Origin: Streptomyces eurythermus
GTDB lineage: Bacteria > Actinomycetota > Actinomycetes > Streptomycetales > Streptomycetaceae
Assembly: GCF_014649115.1 (NCBI RefSeq)
Contig: NZ_BMSK01000012.1
Coordinates: 186,001-250,000 of the forward strand
Direction of reading: 5' to 3'
Length of the DNA: 64,000 bases
Shown here: positions 40,327 through 49,399 of the stretch, one piece after another
Position numbering within the stretch: position 1 is the first letter of the stretch
Layout of the letters: each line of letters starts with the position of its first letter
The notes under the pieces: generated by a model
Database searches by the model: none
Told to the model about the DNA's origin: nothing
What the model saw: the letters and a program-made list of their open reading frames with translations, nothing else
Made by a program: the position numbers and the translations under genes

Positions 40327-41349
40327 ATGAGCGCCGACCACCCGCCCGGGCTGGACCTGGACCGGCTGCGCGCCCTGCTCGAGAGCGAGCGCCCCGGTCT
40401 GGTGCACGGTCCGCTGACCGGACGGCTGATCGAGGGCGGACGGTCGAACCTCACGTACGCGCTCTCCGACGACCGCTCGAAGTGGGTCGTCCGCCGGCCC
40501 CCGCTCGGCCATGTGCTGGCCACCGCGCACGACATGAGACGCGAACACCGGGTCATCAGCGCCCTGCACCCGACCCGGGTGCCGGTCCCGCGCCCGGTGC
40601 TGCTGTGCGAGGACGAGGAGGTACTCGGGGCCCCGTTCTACGTGATGGAGTTCGTCGAGGGCACCCCGTACCGCACCGCCGACCAGCTCGCCCCGCTCGG
40701 CCCGGAGCGCACCCGGGACGCGGTGCTGTCCCTGGTGGACACGCTGGTCGAGCTGCACGCCGTGGACCCTGCGGAGGTGGGCCTCGCGGACTTCGGCCGC
40801 CCGGAGGGCTTCCTCGACCGGCAGCTGCGCCGCTGGGGCAAGCAGCTGGACGCCTCCCGCAACCGCGACCTGGCGGGCATCGACGAGCTGCACGCGGCGC
40901 TCGGCCGCGCCCTGCCCGCCTCCCCCGCCCCGGCCGTCGTGCACGGCGACTACCGCCTGGACAACGTCCTGATCGGCGACGACGACAGGATCAGGGCGAT
41001 CCTCGACTGGGAGATGTCCACGCTCGGCGACCCGCTGACCGACCTCGGTCTGCTGGTGATGTACAGCCGCCCGCTGGGCATGCCCGACTCCCCCGTCTCC
41101 ACGACCGCCGAGGCGCCCGGGCACCCCTCGCCGCGCGAGCTGGTCGAGCGGTACGCCGAGCGCTCCGGGCGGGACGTGTCGGCCGTGTCCTGGTACGAGG
41201 CGTTCGCCTGGTTCAAGCTCGCCGTGATCCTGGAGGGCATCCACTACCGCTACACGCTCGGCCAGACGGTCGGCCGCGGCTTCGACCGCATCGGCGACCT
41301 CGTCCCCGTCTTCATCCACCACGGACTGACCACCCTTCAGGAAGGCTGA
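40327..41349 (+). CDS. Phosphotransferase family protein, acyl-CoA dehydrogenase partner
   Basis: A 340-residue APH-fold kinase of the group that accompanies acyl-CoA dehydrogenases (ACAD10/11-like N-terminal domain). It has the GGRSNLTY nucleotide-loop segment, the catalytic VVHGDYRLDNVLIGDD and the metal-binding Asp in AILDWEMSTLGDP. By analogy to human ACAD10/11 it may phosphorylate 4-hydroxyacyl-CoA or a related intermediate before the partner dehydrogenase acts. Only 6 bases separate it from that gene. The ATG at 40327 has AGGAG upstream, and a TetR-type palindrome lies in its promoter region. Confidence 0.9.
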   Translation: MSADHPPGLDLDRLRALLESERPGLVHGPLTGRLIEGGRSNLTYALSDDRSKWVVRRPPLGHVLATAHDMRREHRVISALHPTRVPVPRPVLLCEDEEVLGAPFYVMEFVEGTPYRTADQLAPLGPERTRDAVLSLVDTLVELHAVDPAEVGLADFGRPEGFLDRQLRRWGKQLDASRNRDLAGIDELHAALGRALPASPAPAVVHGDYRLDNVLIGDDDRIRAILDWEMSTLGDPLTDLGLLVMYSRPLGMPDSPVSTTAEAPGHPSPRELVERYAERSGRDVSAVSWYEAFAWFKLAVILEGIHYRYTLGQTVGRGFDRIGDLVPVFIHHGLTTLQEG

Positions 41350-41355
41350 CCGCAC

Positions 41356-42570
41356 ATGGACTTCGCGTTCGACGCGCGTACGGAAGAGCTGCGCGCCCGG
41401 CTGCTCGCCTTCATGGACGAGTACGTCTACCCGGCCGAGGCGGTCGCCGAGGAGCAGCGGGCCGCGCTCGCCTCACCGTGGGACACCCCGGCCGTGGTGG
41501 AGGAGCTGAAGGCCGAGGCACGCCGGCAGGGCCTGTGGAACCTCTTCCTCCCCGACACCGAGTACGGTGCCGGGCTGACCAACCTCCAGTACGCGCCGCT
41601 CGCCGAGATCACCGGCCGGTCCCCGCACCTCGCGCCCACCGCGACCAACTGCGCGGCGCCCGACACCGGGAACATGGAGGTGCTGGCGCAGTTCGGCACC
41701 GAGGAGCAGAAGAAGCGGTGGCTCCAGCCGCTGCTGGCCGGGGAGATCCGCTCGGCGTTCGCGATGACCGAGCCCGAGGTGGCCTCCTCGGACGCCACGA
41801 ACATCACCACGCACATCGAGCGGGACGGCGACGAGTACGTCATCACCGGCCGCAAGTGGTACATCTCCGGCGCGATGAACCCGGACTGCGCGATCTTCAT
41901 CGTGATGGGCAAGACGGACCCGGACGGCGCCGACATCCGCCGCCAGCAGTCCATGGTCCTGGTCCCCCGCGACACCCCCGGCGTCACGGTGAAGCGCGCG
42001 ATGCGGGTGTTCGGCTACGAGGACCACTCGCACGGCGGCCACGCCGAAGTGGTCTTCGACCGGGTGCGGGTACCGGTGGCCAACCTCGTCGGCGAGGAGG
42101 GCGGCGGCTTCGCCATCGCCCAGGCCCGGCTCGGCCCCGGCCGGATCCACCACTGCATGCGGCTGATCGGCATGGCCGAGCGGGCGATCGAGCTGATGTG
42201 CCGGCGGGCGGTGTCCCGTACGGCGTTCGGCAAGGCGCTGGCCCAGCAGGGCGTCGTACAGAACTGGATCGCCGACGCCCGGGTCACCGTGGAGCAGCTG
42301 CGGCTGCTGGTGCTGAAGACGGCCTGGCTGATGGACACCGTCGGCAACAAGGGCGCGCACACCGAGATCCAGGCCATCAAGATCGCCACTCCGCGCGCGG
42401 TGGTCGGCATTCTGGACCGGGCGATCCAACTGCACGGCGCGGGCGGGGTGAGCCAGGACTTCCCGCTGGCCGAGCTGTACGCGAGCGCCCGCACGCTGAT
42501 GCTCGCCGACGGCCCGGACGAGGTGCACCAGCGGTCGCTGGCGCGCCGGGAGCTGAAGAAGTACCTCTGA
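41356..42570 (+). CDS. Acyl-CoA dehydrogenase
   Basis: A 404-residue FAD-dependent acyl-CoA dehydrogenase of the ACAD10/11 type. Segments: FAMTEPEVASSDATNI (flavin/substrate binding), RKWYISGAMNP, QMHGAGG-like IQLHGAGGVSQDFPLAELYASARTLMLADGPDEVHQ near the C-terminus. The Glu/Asp in DGPDEVH lies where ACAD10/11 members keep their conserved end. It acts in the cytoplasm on acyl-CoA, possibly a phosphorylated hydroxyacyl-CoA made by the kinase encoded just upstream. Length is normal. Confidence 0.93.
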   Translation: MDFAFDARTEELRARLLAFMDEYVYPAEAVAEEQRAALASPWDTPAVVEELKAEARRQGLWNLFLPDTEYGAGLTNLQYAPLAEITGRSPHLAPTATNCAAPDTGNMEVLAQFGTEEQKKRWLQPLLAGEIRSAFAMTEPEVASSDATNITTHIERDGDEYVITGRKWYISGAMNPDCAIFIVMGKTDPDGADIRRQQSMVLVPRDTPGVTVKRAMRVFGYEDHSHGGHAEVVFDRVRVPVANLVGEEGGGFAIAQARLGPGRIHHCMRLIGMAERAIELMCRRAVSRTAFGKALAQQGVVQNWIADARVTVEQLRLLVLKTAWLMDTVGNKGAHTEIQAIKIATPRAVVGILDRAIQLHGAGGVSQDFPLAELYASARTLMLADGPDEVHQRSLARRELKKYL

Positions 42571-42683
42571 CCCTCCATCAGGAGGCTTGGTGCCGTGCCC
42601 CGTTGAGCGCGCTCCCGGTATGTGGTGTCGTACCTCTTCCGGGAGCGGCCGGGAACCGGCCGCGGGCACGTCGAGGGGGAAGC

Positions 42684-44357
42684 GTGACCGAGTCGCGGGA
42701 CCACGCGGAGTGGGGCCCGGCCGCCGGGCCCGGGGTGACCCTGGAGCGGCTGCTGTCGGTCGTGGGCCAGGGCGCCCTGGAGCTGGACACGGCGCCCGGC
42801 GGCCTGGCCGTGGCCGTCGGCGGCGCCACCGTGCTCGATGTGCTGGCCCCCGAGATCCGGCCCAGGGAGCTGGTGCTCGCCGTCGGTGTCGCGGCCGGGT
42901 CGGCCCAGGCGGTGGACGTCGTACGCCGGGCCGGTGCCGCCGGGGCCAGCGGGGTGGTCTTCGGCCCGGAACGCCCCGAGGGGGCCCTCGGTGTCCTGCG
43001 CTCGGCCGCCCAGGAGGCCGGTACGGCGGTGCTGTTCCGCACCTGGTACCGGTGGGAGGAGCTGGTGGCGGTGCTCCGGGCCGGGCTCGCCGCGGCGGGG
43101 ATGCCGCCGTTACCGGCCGCCCGGGGCCTGGCGCTGGGCGATCTCGACGGGCTGGCCGACGCGGTGGCCGCCCTGGTCGGCGGCTCGGTGACCATCGAGG
43201 ACACCGAGTCGCGGGTACTGGCGTACTCCTCCACGGAGGAGAACGTGGACGAGATGCGCCGGCTGACCATCCTCGGACGGCGCGTGCCCGCCTGGCGGGT
43301 CGCCGCGATGCACGACGCCGGGTTCTTCCGCGCCCTGTGGGCCACGGACGACGTACTGCACCGGCGCGCCCAGGGCGACAACCCCGAGCGGCTGGTGTGC
43401 GCCGTCCGGGCGGGCGGCGAGGTGCTGGGCTCCGTCTGGGTGGCGGCGGTCGCGGGCCGGCCGCTGTCCCCGAACGCCGCCCAGGCACTGCGCGCCGCGT
43501 CCCGGGCCGCCGCCCCGCATCTGCTCCACCACCGCACGCGCGGCGCCGACAGCCGGCTGGTGGAGGACGCGGCGCGCGCCCTGCTGGAGGAGCGCGGCTC
43601 GGCCGAGGTGCTGGCCGAGCGGGCCGCGCTGCCGGCCCGGGAGCCCTGCGCGGTGCTGGCGGTGGGCGTGGAGAGCGGAGGGCTGGGGGCGGCCGGTGAG
43701 CCGTCCCGGATGTACGCGCTGCTCGCCCTGCACTGCGCGGCCCTCGGCCACCGGATCGTGGTCGTGCCGGCGGGCGGCCGGGCACTGGTGCTGGTCGGCG
43801 CGCTGGACCGGGACGCGGACCGGGCCCGGGAGCGGATGACGGCGCTCGGCACCTCGCTGACCGCCCGCCTGTCGGCGGCCACCGGCGTGCCGGTGCGGGC
43901 CGGGCTGGGCGAGGTGGTGCCGGCGCTGGCGGGGGCCGCGCGGTCGCGCCGCAGCGCCGAACAGGCGCTGAAGGCCCTCGCCAGGACCGGGGACGGGCGG
44001 GCCGTGGCGTGGGTGGAGGACGTGGCCGACACCATCGGCGTCCTGCGCGTGCTGGAGGCGCTGCGGGACCTGGAGCTGCCGCCGGGGACCTCGGTGGCGC
44101 GGCTGGCCGCGTTCGACGCCGAGCACGCCGGCAGCCGTCTGGTGGAGTCCCTGCGGGCCTACCTGGACCACTTCGGCGATGTGCCGGCCGCCGCGCGCAG
44201 CCTCTCGCTGCACCCCAACACCATGCGGTACCGGCTGGGCCGGATCACGGCCGTGTCGGGGCTGGACCTCGGCAGCCCGGACGCCCGGCTGCTGGCGCAG
44301 CTGCACCTGCGCCTCGGCCTCGAGGACGGGGAGCGGCGCGACACCCCGGGGCCCTGA
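42684..44357 (+). CDS. PucR family transcriptional regulator containing a TTA codon
   Basis: A 557-residue PucR-type regulator: an N-terminal PucR/GAF-like sensing region (residues 1-300, including DTESRVLAYSSTEENVDEMRRLTILGRRVP), a GGDEF-like middle domain, and a C-terminal helix-turn-helix (HFGDVPAAARSLSLHPNTMRYRLGRI). The GTG start has GAGGGGGA 3 bases before it, so the in-frame open sequence before 42684 is a shadow of the upstream genes. Residue 143 is encoded by TTA at 43110-43112, the codon read by the bldA tRNA, which links translation to development. It probably controls neighbouring catabolic genes. Confidence 0.9.
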   Translation: MTESRDHAEWGPAAGPGVTLERLLSVVGQGALELDTAPGGLAVAVGGATVLDVLAPEIRPRELVLAVGVAAGSAQAVDVVRRAGAAGASGVVFGPERPEGALGVLRSAAQEAGTAVLFRTWYRWEELVAVLRAGLAAAGMPPLPAARGLALGDLDGLADAVAALVGGSVTIEDTESRVLAYSSTEENVDEMRRLTILGRRVPAWRVAAMHDAGFFRALWATDDVLHRRAQGDNPERLVCAVRAGGEVLGSVWVAAVAGRPLSPNAAQALRAASRAAAPHLLHHRTRGADSRLVEDAARALLEERGSAEVLAERAALPAREPCAVLAVGVESGGLGAAGEPSRMYALLALHCAALGHRIVVVPAGGRALVLVGALDRDADRARERMTALGTSLTARLSAATGVPVRAGLGEVVPALAGAARSRRSAEQALKALARTGDGRAVAWVEDVADTIGVLRVLEALRDLELPPGTSVARLAAFDAEHAGSRLVESLRAYLDHFGDVPAAARSLSLHPNTMRYRLGRITAVSGLDLGSPDARLLAQLHLRLGLEDGERRDTPGP

Positions 44358-44361
44358 GACA

Positions 44362-44535
44362 CCGTTCGTGCGCCCGGAGCACCGAAGGGGCCGTTCGTGC
44401 GCCCGCACCACCGGAGGCGCCGTTCGTGTGCCCGCAGCGCCGACGGGACCGTTCGTGTGCCCGCACCACCGGAGGCGCCGTTCGTGTGCCCGCAGCGCCG
44501 ACGGGACCGTTCGTGCGCCCGCACCATCGGAGGCG
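44362..44535 (+). repeat. 29-base tandem repeat, six copies
   Basis: Units begin at 44362, 44391, 44420, 44449, 44478 and 44507, exactly 29 bases apart, each starting CCGTTCGTG(C/T)GCCCG. From the second unit on, two variants alternate (ending ACC(A/G)CCGGAGGCG-like or AGCGCCGACGGGA), giving a 58-base higher-order period; a decayed seventh unit starts at 44536. The repeat starts 5 bases after the PucR regulator stop. A period that is not a multiple of three argues against coding. The rest of the 359-base gap (44536-44716) shows no gene. Confidence 0.9.
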
Positions 44536-44716
44536 CCGCTCCTCGTCGCCGCGCACGAAGGCGGTGCGCGCCGGGGGCGGACCCCCGGTGCGGGCCCGGC
44601 CGGGGCGGGTATGCCTGTGTGCGGCCGACGAAGACCGTCCCCGGGTGCGGCGAGCAGCCTGGTCGTGTGCCCGGGGAAACGGCCCCGGGCCGCCGTCCCC
44701 GACCGGAGGGTGCACC

Positions 44717-46066
44717 ATGACCGCTGTGTCCCGTGCCGCCGCGCGCCGCGAACACGTCCTGAAGGAAGCCGTGCGGCAGGGCCTGCTCGACCCGGACGTC
44801 GCCCCGCTGGCCGGCTTCGTGGACCTCGACGGGGTCGCGGCCACGGTCCGGGCCCTGCGCGAGGCGTTTCCCGGCGCCCCCGAACTGCCCGCCGTCACCC
44901 ACGCGTTCGCCGCGAAGGCCAACTGCCTGGTGCCCGTGCTGCGGGAGCTGGCGCGGCTCGGGATGGGCTGCGAGGTCGCGACCGGGGGCGAGCTGGCCCG
45001 GGCGCTGGCGGCCGGGTTCCCGGCCGACCGGATCGTCTTCGACTCCCCGGCCAAGACGCGCGCCGAGCTGGCGCGGGCCCTGGAGCTGGGGGTGGCCGTC
45101 AACGCCGACGGCTTCCAGGAACTGGAGCGGATCGCCGCGCTGCCGCAGCTCCGCACGTCCGCGTCCCGGATCGGGGTACGGCTGAACTGCCAGGTCGGCG
45201 GCGGGGCCATCGCCGCGATGAGCACCGCCACGAGCACCTCGAAGTTCGGTGTCCCGCTGACGGATCCGGGCAACCGGGAGCGGCTGCTGCGGGCGTTCGC
45301 CGCGTATCCGTGGCTGACCTGGGTGCACACCCACACCGGGTCGCAGGGCTGCCCCCTGGACCTGATGGCGCGCGGGGTGGCGCAGGCGGTGGAGTTCGCC
45401 GGCCAGGTGACGGCGGCGTTCGGCCCGGGCCGGGTGGAGGGCATCGACATCGGCGGCGGGCTTCCGGTGAACTTCGCCGACGACGAGGTCACGCCGACGT
45501 TCGCCGACTACGTCGGACAGCTGCGGGCCCACGCCCCGGGACTGTTCGAGGGCCGGTACCGGGTCGTCACCGAGTTCGGCCGCTCGGTGCTGGCGAAGAA
45601 CGGGTTCCTGGCGGCGTACGTCGAGTACACCAAGAGCGCCGGGGGCCGGCCGATCGCCGTGACGCACGCCGGGGTGCAGGTCGCCACCCGGACGGTGTTC
45701 AGCCCCGACGCCTGGCCGCTGCGGATCGAGGCGTACGGCCCGGACGGGGCCGCGCTGCGGGCGCGGCCGGTGCGGCAGGACATCGCCGGCCCGGCCTGCT
45801 TCGCCGGCGATCTGCTGGCCCGCGACCGGGCGCTGCCGCCGCTGCGGCCGGGCGATCTGGTGGCGGTGCCGGACACCGGCGCGTACTACTTCTCCACGCC
45901 GTTCCACTACAACAGCCTGCCCGAGCCGGCCGTGCACGGGGTCCGGACGGACGCGGCCGGCCGGGTGGAGTTCACGCTCGTGCGGCCCGCGCAGGATCCG
46001 TGGCTGCTGACGGACCGGGACGGCGTACCGGAGCCGGAGCCGGTCCCGGCCGGCGAAGACCGGTGA
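44717..46066 (+). CDS. PLP-dependent decarboxylase-like enzyme (DAP/ornithine decarboxylase fold)
   Basis: A 449-residue fold-type III PLP enzyme of the diaminopimelate/ornithine decarboxylase group. The PLP Lys lies in THAFAAKANCLVPVL. Also visible are GCEVATGGELARAL, the phosphate-binding GIDIGGGLPVNF, and C-terminal GPACFAGDLLARD and PDTGAYYFSTPFHYNSLP. The last segments match the Cys/Asp and Tyr positions of these decarboxylases. It is not the lysine-pathway LysA by context; the substrate is unknown. ATG 44717 has GGAGGG upstream. It is coupled by GTGA to a tiny membrane protein. Confidence 0.86.
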   Translation: MTAVSRAAARREHVLKEAVRQGLLDPDVAPLAGFVDLDGVAATVRALREAFPGAPELPAVTHAFAAKANCLVPVLRELARLGMGCEVATGGELARALAAGFPADRIVFDSPAKTRAELARALELGVAVNADGFQELERIAALPQLRTSASRIGVRLNCQVGGGAIAAMSTATSTSKFGVPLTDPGNRERLLRAFAAYPWLTWVHTHTGSQGCPLDLMARGVAQAVEFAGQVTAAFGPGRVEGIDIGGGLPVNFADDEVTPTFADYVGQLRAHAPGLFEGRYRVVTEFGRSVLAKNGFLAAYVEYTKSAGGRPIAVTHAGVQVATRTVFSPDAWPLRIEAYGPDGAALRARPVRQDIAGPACFAGDLLARDRALPPLRPGDLVAVPDTGAYYFSTPFHYNSLPEPAVHGVRTDAAGRVEFTLVRPAQDPWLLTDRDGVPEPEPVPAGEDR

Positions 46067-46284
46067 GGAGCGGCCCGGTGTCCCGGCCCGGTCCCGGGCG
46101 GCCCGGCGGGGGCGGGCCGCTGCTGACCCAGCGCGCCGCCATCGTGTTCCTGCTGGCCGGGCTGGCCGGCGCCGGGGCGAGCGTGCTGGCGGCGCTGGCC
46201 GGCAGCGCCTGGCCGGTCGCGGTGAGCGCGGGCGCCGGCACGGCCGCCTCGGCGGTGCTGTTCTTCAAGGAGATCATCGACTAG
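46063..46284 (+). CDS. Small two-helix membrane protein
   Basis: A 73-residue protein: a Pro/Gly-rich N-terminus and two hydrophobic segments, AAIVFLLAGLAGAGASVLAALAG and AVSAGAGTAASAVLFF, ending KEIID. The GTG start overlaps the stop of the PLP enzyme gene by 4 bases. I do not recognise a named family, though similar small membrane proteins are common in Streptomyces. Coupling suggests it could localise the enzyme or serve in export of its product; this is inference. Confidence 0.7.
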   Translation: MRSGPVSRPGPGRPGGGGPLLTQRAAIVFLLAGLAGAGASVLAALAGSAWPVAVSAGAGTAASAVLFFKEIID

Positions 46285-46302
46285 GCACCGGGCGCCCCGG
46301 GA

Positions 46303-46905
46303 TCAGGGGCGCAGGGCGCGCAGCAGGAGGTCGGCGAGGTGGTCGGCGACCTGCTGGGGGGTCAGCGGGCCGTCGGGGCGGTACCACGTCGACAGGTGGT
46401 GGACGGAGCCGAAGTGGTAGTCCACCACCAGGTCGGCCGGGGTCGCCGTGGAGAAGACGCCCTCCTTCTGGCCCTCCTCCACCAGCGCGCGGAAGCGTTC
46501 GTGGTAGCGCCGGCGCTCGGCGCGGACCTGCTTGTTCTTCTCCGGGCTGAGGTGGTGCATGGACCGGAAGAAGATCGACGCGTCGTCGAGGTTCTCGATG
46601 GTGGTGACGACCACGTCGGCCGCCGCGTCCCTGAGCCGCTCGGCCACCGGCTCGTCGGCGTTCGCGTACATGTCCAGCCGCTCCTGCTGGAGGCGCAGCA
46701 CACGCGCGTACACCTCGTGCAGCAGGTCGTCCTTGGAACCGAAGTAGTGGTACAGCGCGCCCTTGGTGACGCCGGCCGCCTCCACGATCTCCTGCACGGA
46801 GGTGCGGTCGTAGCCCTGCTCGGCGAAGAGCCGGGTGGCGGCGGCCAGCAGCCGCTGCGGAACGGGCGTGCCGTCTCCGTCCGTGGTCCTGGGCACTGCC
46901 GCCAC
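46303..46905 (-). CDS. TetR family regulator
   Basis: A 200-residue TetR repressor. The N-terminal DNA-binding domain is RLLAAATRLFAEQGYDRTSVQEIVEAAGVTKGALYHYFGSKDDLL and the C-terminal domain (MHHLSPEKNKQVRAERRRYHERF...) resembles acyl-CoA-responsive members. It is the last gene of the SDR/acyl-CoA ligase operon, 17 bases after the ligase. It probably represses that operon through the site at 49400-49417 and possibly the kinase/acyl-CoA dehydrogenase operon through 40269-40286. Confidence 0.92.
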   Translation of the reverse strand: MAAVPRTTDGDGTPVPQRLLAAATRLFAEQGYDRTSVQEIVEAAGVTKGALYHYFGSKDDLLHEVYARVLRLQQERLDMYANADEPVAERLRDAAADVVVTTIENLDDASIFFRSMHHLSPEKNKQVRAERRRYHERFRALVEEGQKEGVFSTATPADLVVDYHFGSVHHLSTWYRPDGPLTPQQVADHLADLLLRALRP

Positions 46906-46922
46906 CTGCCTTTCCGTGGTGT

Positions 46923-48584
46923 TCAGTCGGTGTTCCGGGAACGCAGTTCCCGACGGAGGATCTTCCCACTCGCCGTCTTGGGCAACTCGGGCAGGATCTC
47001 CACCTGACGCGGGTACTTGTACGCGGCCAGTCTCTCCTTGCAGTACGCGGCCAGTTCACCGGGGGCCGCCTCGGCGCCGGGACGGAGGCTGATATAGGCC
47101 TTGACGGTCTCGCCCCGGTACCCGTCGGGCACCCCGACGACGGCCGCCTCGCGCACCGCCGGGTGCGTGTAGAGGACGTCCTCGACCTCGCGCGGCCACA
47201 CCTTGAAGCCGGACGCGTTGATCATGTCCTTCTTGCGGTCCACGACGTACAGCCAGCCCTGCTCGTCCATGAACCCGATGTCGCCGGTGCGCAGCTCGCC
47301 GTCCGGGAAGGTCTCGGCGGTGGCGTCGGGCCGCCGCCAGTAGCCGGGCACCACCTGCGGTCCGCGTACGGCGATCTCCCCGTGCTCCCCGAAGGGCACC
47401 TCCGCGCCCCGCTCGTCCAGGATGCGCACGACCGTGTCGGCGCCGGGCAGGCCGACGGACAGGGTGCCGGAGACCGGGTCCACGGGTGCTTCCAGGTGGG
47501 GCGGGACGGAGGCGCAGGGGGCGGTGCACTCGGTGAGGCCGTAGCCGACCCGGATGTACGGCCCGAAGCGCTCGCGGAACCGCTCCACCAGGGCGGGCGG
47601 TACGGGCGCGCCGCCGGAGGAGAGCTTCACGAAGGAGGTGAAGTGGTCGCGGGTGACGCCGGGGTGGGCGGCGAGCGCCATGTAGGCGGTGGAGGGGCCG
47701 ACGGTGTAGTGCGGGCGGTGCTCGGCGAAGGCGTCCAGGGCGACACCGGGCTCGAAGCGGTACGTGAGCACCAGGGTGCCCGCGCTGTTCAGGCAGGCGC
47801 CGAACTGGCAGACCATGCCGGTGATGTGGAACAGCGGGGCGAGCGCGTAGTACACGGGCGCCTCGGGCAGGTCGAGTCCGGTGCTCTGCCGCTCGGCGTT
47901 GTGCATGATGTTGGCGTGGGTGTTGGTGGCGCCCTTGGGGGCGCCGCTGGTGCCCGAGGTGTAGCTGATCAGCGCGATGTCCTCCGGGCGCGGCAGCCGG
48001 CCCTCGGGGGGCCGGCCGCCCTGCCGGGCGACGGCGGTCAGGTCGTCGGCGTCCGGGGCCTGGGGCAGCCGCTCGAAGGCCAGCACACGGGGGTCGTCGC
48101 GGGTCTGGAAGTCCCGCTCGCAGGCAGTGAGCACGATCCGCACCGGGGAGTCGGCGGCGGTCTGCCGCAGGTACGTCTCCCAGGCCCGGTCGGAGCAGAT
48201 CAGCGCGGTCGCCTCGCCGTCCCGCAGGACGTGCGCCACCTCCCGCGACTTGTACATGGGGTTGACCGGGACGACGGTCGCGCCCGCCTTCCAGGCGCCG
48301 AGCACGGCCAGCACGAAGTGCGGGGAGTTCTGCAGCAGGACGGCCACCCGGTCGCCGCGCCGGAGTCCGCGCCCGGCGAGGTGGGCGGCGACGGAGTCGG
48401 TCAGCTCGTCGGTCTCCCGGTAGCTCAGCCGGGTGTCGAAGTAGGTGAGGAAGGCGCGGTCGGGGTGTTCGGCGACGGCGGTGCGCAGGGCGTGCGCCAG
48501 GGAGTCGGCGGGGTCGAGCGGGGCGCGCTGGGCGTCGGTCAGCAGGGCGAGCCAGGGGCGGTCGGCGTAGCGGGGGGCGGTCAC
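46923..48584 (-). CDS. AMP-binding long/medium-chain acyl-CoA ligase
   Basis: A 553-residue acyl-AMP-forming ligase that activates a carboxylic acid as its CoA thioester. Motifs: ISYTSGTSGAPKGATNTH (P-loop), GYGLTECTAP, LRTGDIGFMDEQGWLYVVDRKKDMINASGFKVWP, and the catalytic Lys in PKTASGKILRREL. The GTG start overlaps the SDR stop by 4 bases; longer in-frame sequence belongs to a shadow of the SDR gene. With the SDR and TetR it forms a fatty-acid or alkyl-acid degradation operon. Confidence 0.94.
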   Translation of the reverse strand: MTAPRYADRPWLALLTDAQRAPLDPADSLAHALRTAVAEHPDRAFLTYFDTRLSYRETDELTDSVAAHLAGRGLRRGDRVAVLLQNSPHFVLAVLGAWKAGATVVPVNPMYKSREVAHVLRDGEATALICSDRAWETYLRQTAADSPVRIVLTACERDFQTRDDPRVLAFERLPQAPDADDLTAVARQGGRPPEGRLPRPEDIALISYTSGTSGAPKGATNTHANIMHNAERQSTGLDLPEAPVYYALAPLFHITGMVCQFGACLNSAGTLVLTYRFEPGVALDAFAEHRPHYTVGPSTAYMALAAHPGVTRDHFTSFVKLSSGGAPVPPALVERFRERFGPYIRVGYGLTECTAPCASVPPHLEAPVDPVSGTLSVGLPGADTVVRILDERGAEVPFGEHGEIAVRGPQVVPGYWRRPDATAETFPDGELRTGDIGFMDEQGWLYVVDRKKDMINASGFKVWPREVEDVLYTHPAVREAAVVGVPDGYRGETVKAYISLRPGAEAAPGELAAYCKERLAAYKYPRQVEILPELPKTASGKILRRELRSRNTD

Positions 48585-49348
48585 CGGGCGGCCTCCCACT
48601 TCTGCTGGACGCGGTTCATGGTGGCGAGCCAGCGCTCGGGCTCGCCGGCCCGCGCCTGGTAGAAGCCGGCGACCTCGGGGTGCGGCAGGATCAGGAAGCG
48701 GTCCTCCTCGATGCCCTTCAGCAGGGCGTCGGCCACGGCCTCGGGCTCGATCGCGGTGGGCCGCAGCACCAGGTCGCCGGCGCTGCCGGTGGCGGCCAGC
48801 ATGTCGGTGCGGACGCCCTGCGGGCAGATGGCGTGCACCTTGACGCCCCGGTGGCGGTAGGTCAGGGACAGCCACTCGGCGAAGGCGTAGGCGCTGTGCT
48901 TGGTCACGCTGTAGGAGGGCGCGCCGATCATGGTGAGCAGTCCGGCGGCGGAGACGGTGGAGACGAACCGCCCCGCGCCCCGCTGGAGCCAGCCGGGCAG
49001 CAGCGCGTGGGCGGCGCGGACGTGGGCCATCAGGTTGACGTCCCAGGACGTCTCCCAGGTGCGCTCGTCCAGGGTGGTGAGGTCGCCGTCCTCGAAGGCG
49101 ACCCCGGCGTTGGCGCAGTAGACGTCCACCGTGCCGCCGAGGGCGTCGCGCGCCGCTTCGACGACGCGGGAGGCGTCGCCGGGTACGGCGGTCCCGCCGA
49201 TCTCCTCGGCCACCGCCTCCGCCTTGCCGGCGTCCAGGTCGTTCACCACGACCCGGGCCCCCTCGGCGGCGAACCGGCGGGCCAGCGCGGCCCCGATCCC
49301 TCCGCCCGCTCCGGTGACGACCACTCCCGCATCCCGCACGGCTTCCAC
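48581..49348 (-). CDS. Short-chain dehydrogenase/reductase
   Basis: A 255-residue SDR: the nucleotide motif VTGAGGGIGAALA, the CANAG segment, Ser in VSTVSAAGLL and the active pair YSVTK. The C-terminal part has PQGVRTDML and an unusual tail GFYQARAGEPERWLATMNRVQQKWEAAR. It likely oxidises a hydroxyl intermediate of the acid handled by the ligase it is coupled to. GTG 49348 has GGAG 8 bases upstream; the ATG at 49372 is too close to the promoter region. First gene of a TetR-controlled operon. Confidence 0.91.
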   Translation of the reverse strand: MEAVRDAGVVVTGAGGGIGAALARRFAAEGARVVVNDLDAGKAEAVAEEIGGTAVPGDASRVVEAARDALGGTVDVYCANAGVAFEDGDLTTLDERTWETSWDVNLMAHVRAAHALLPGWLQRGAGRFVSTVSAAGLLTMIGAPSYSVTKHSAYAFAEWLSLTYRHRGVKVHAICPQGVRTDMLAATGSAGDLVLRPTAIEPEAVADALLKGIEEDRFLILPHPEVAGFYQARAGEPERWLATMNRVQQKWEAAR

Positions 49349-49399
49349 CCTCGGTCTCCTTCGACACGACACGACGCGACTCGGCCCAGCGAGCGTCAG

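Noticed and set aside
44362..44535. CRISPR array (29-base repeats)
   Set aside because: Units are contiguous without unique spacers and there are no cas genes in the window.
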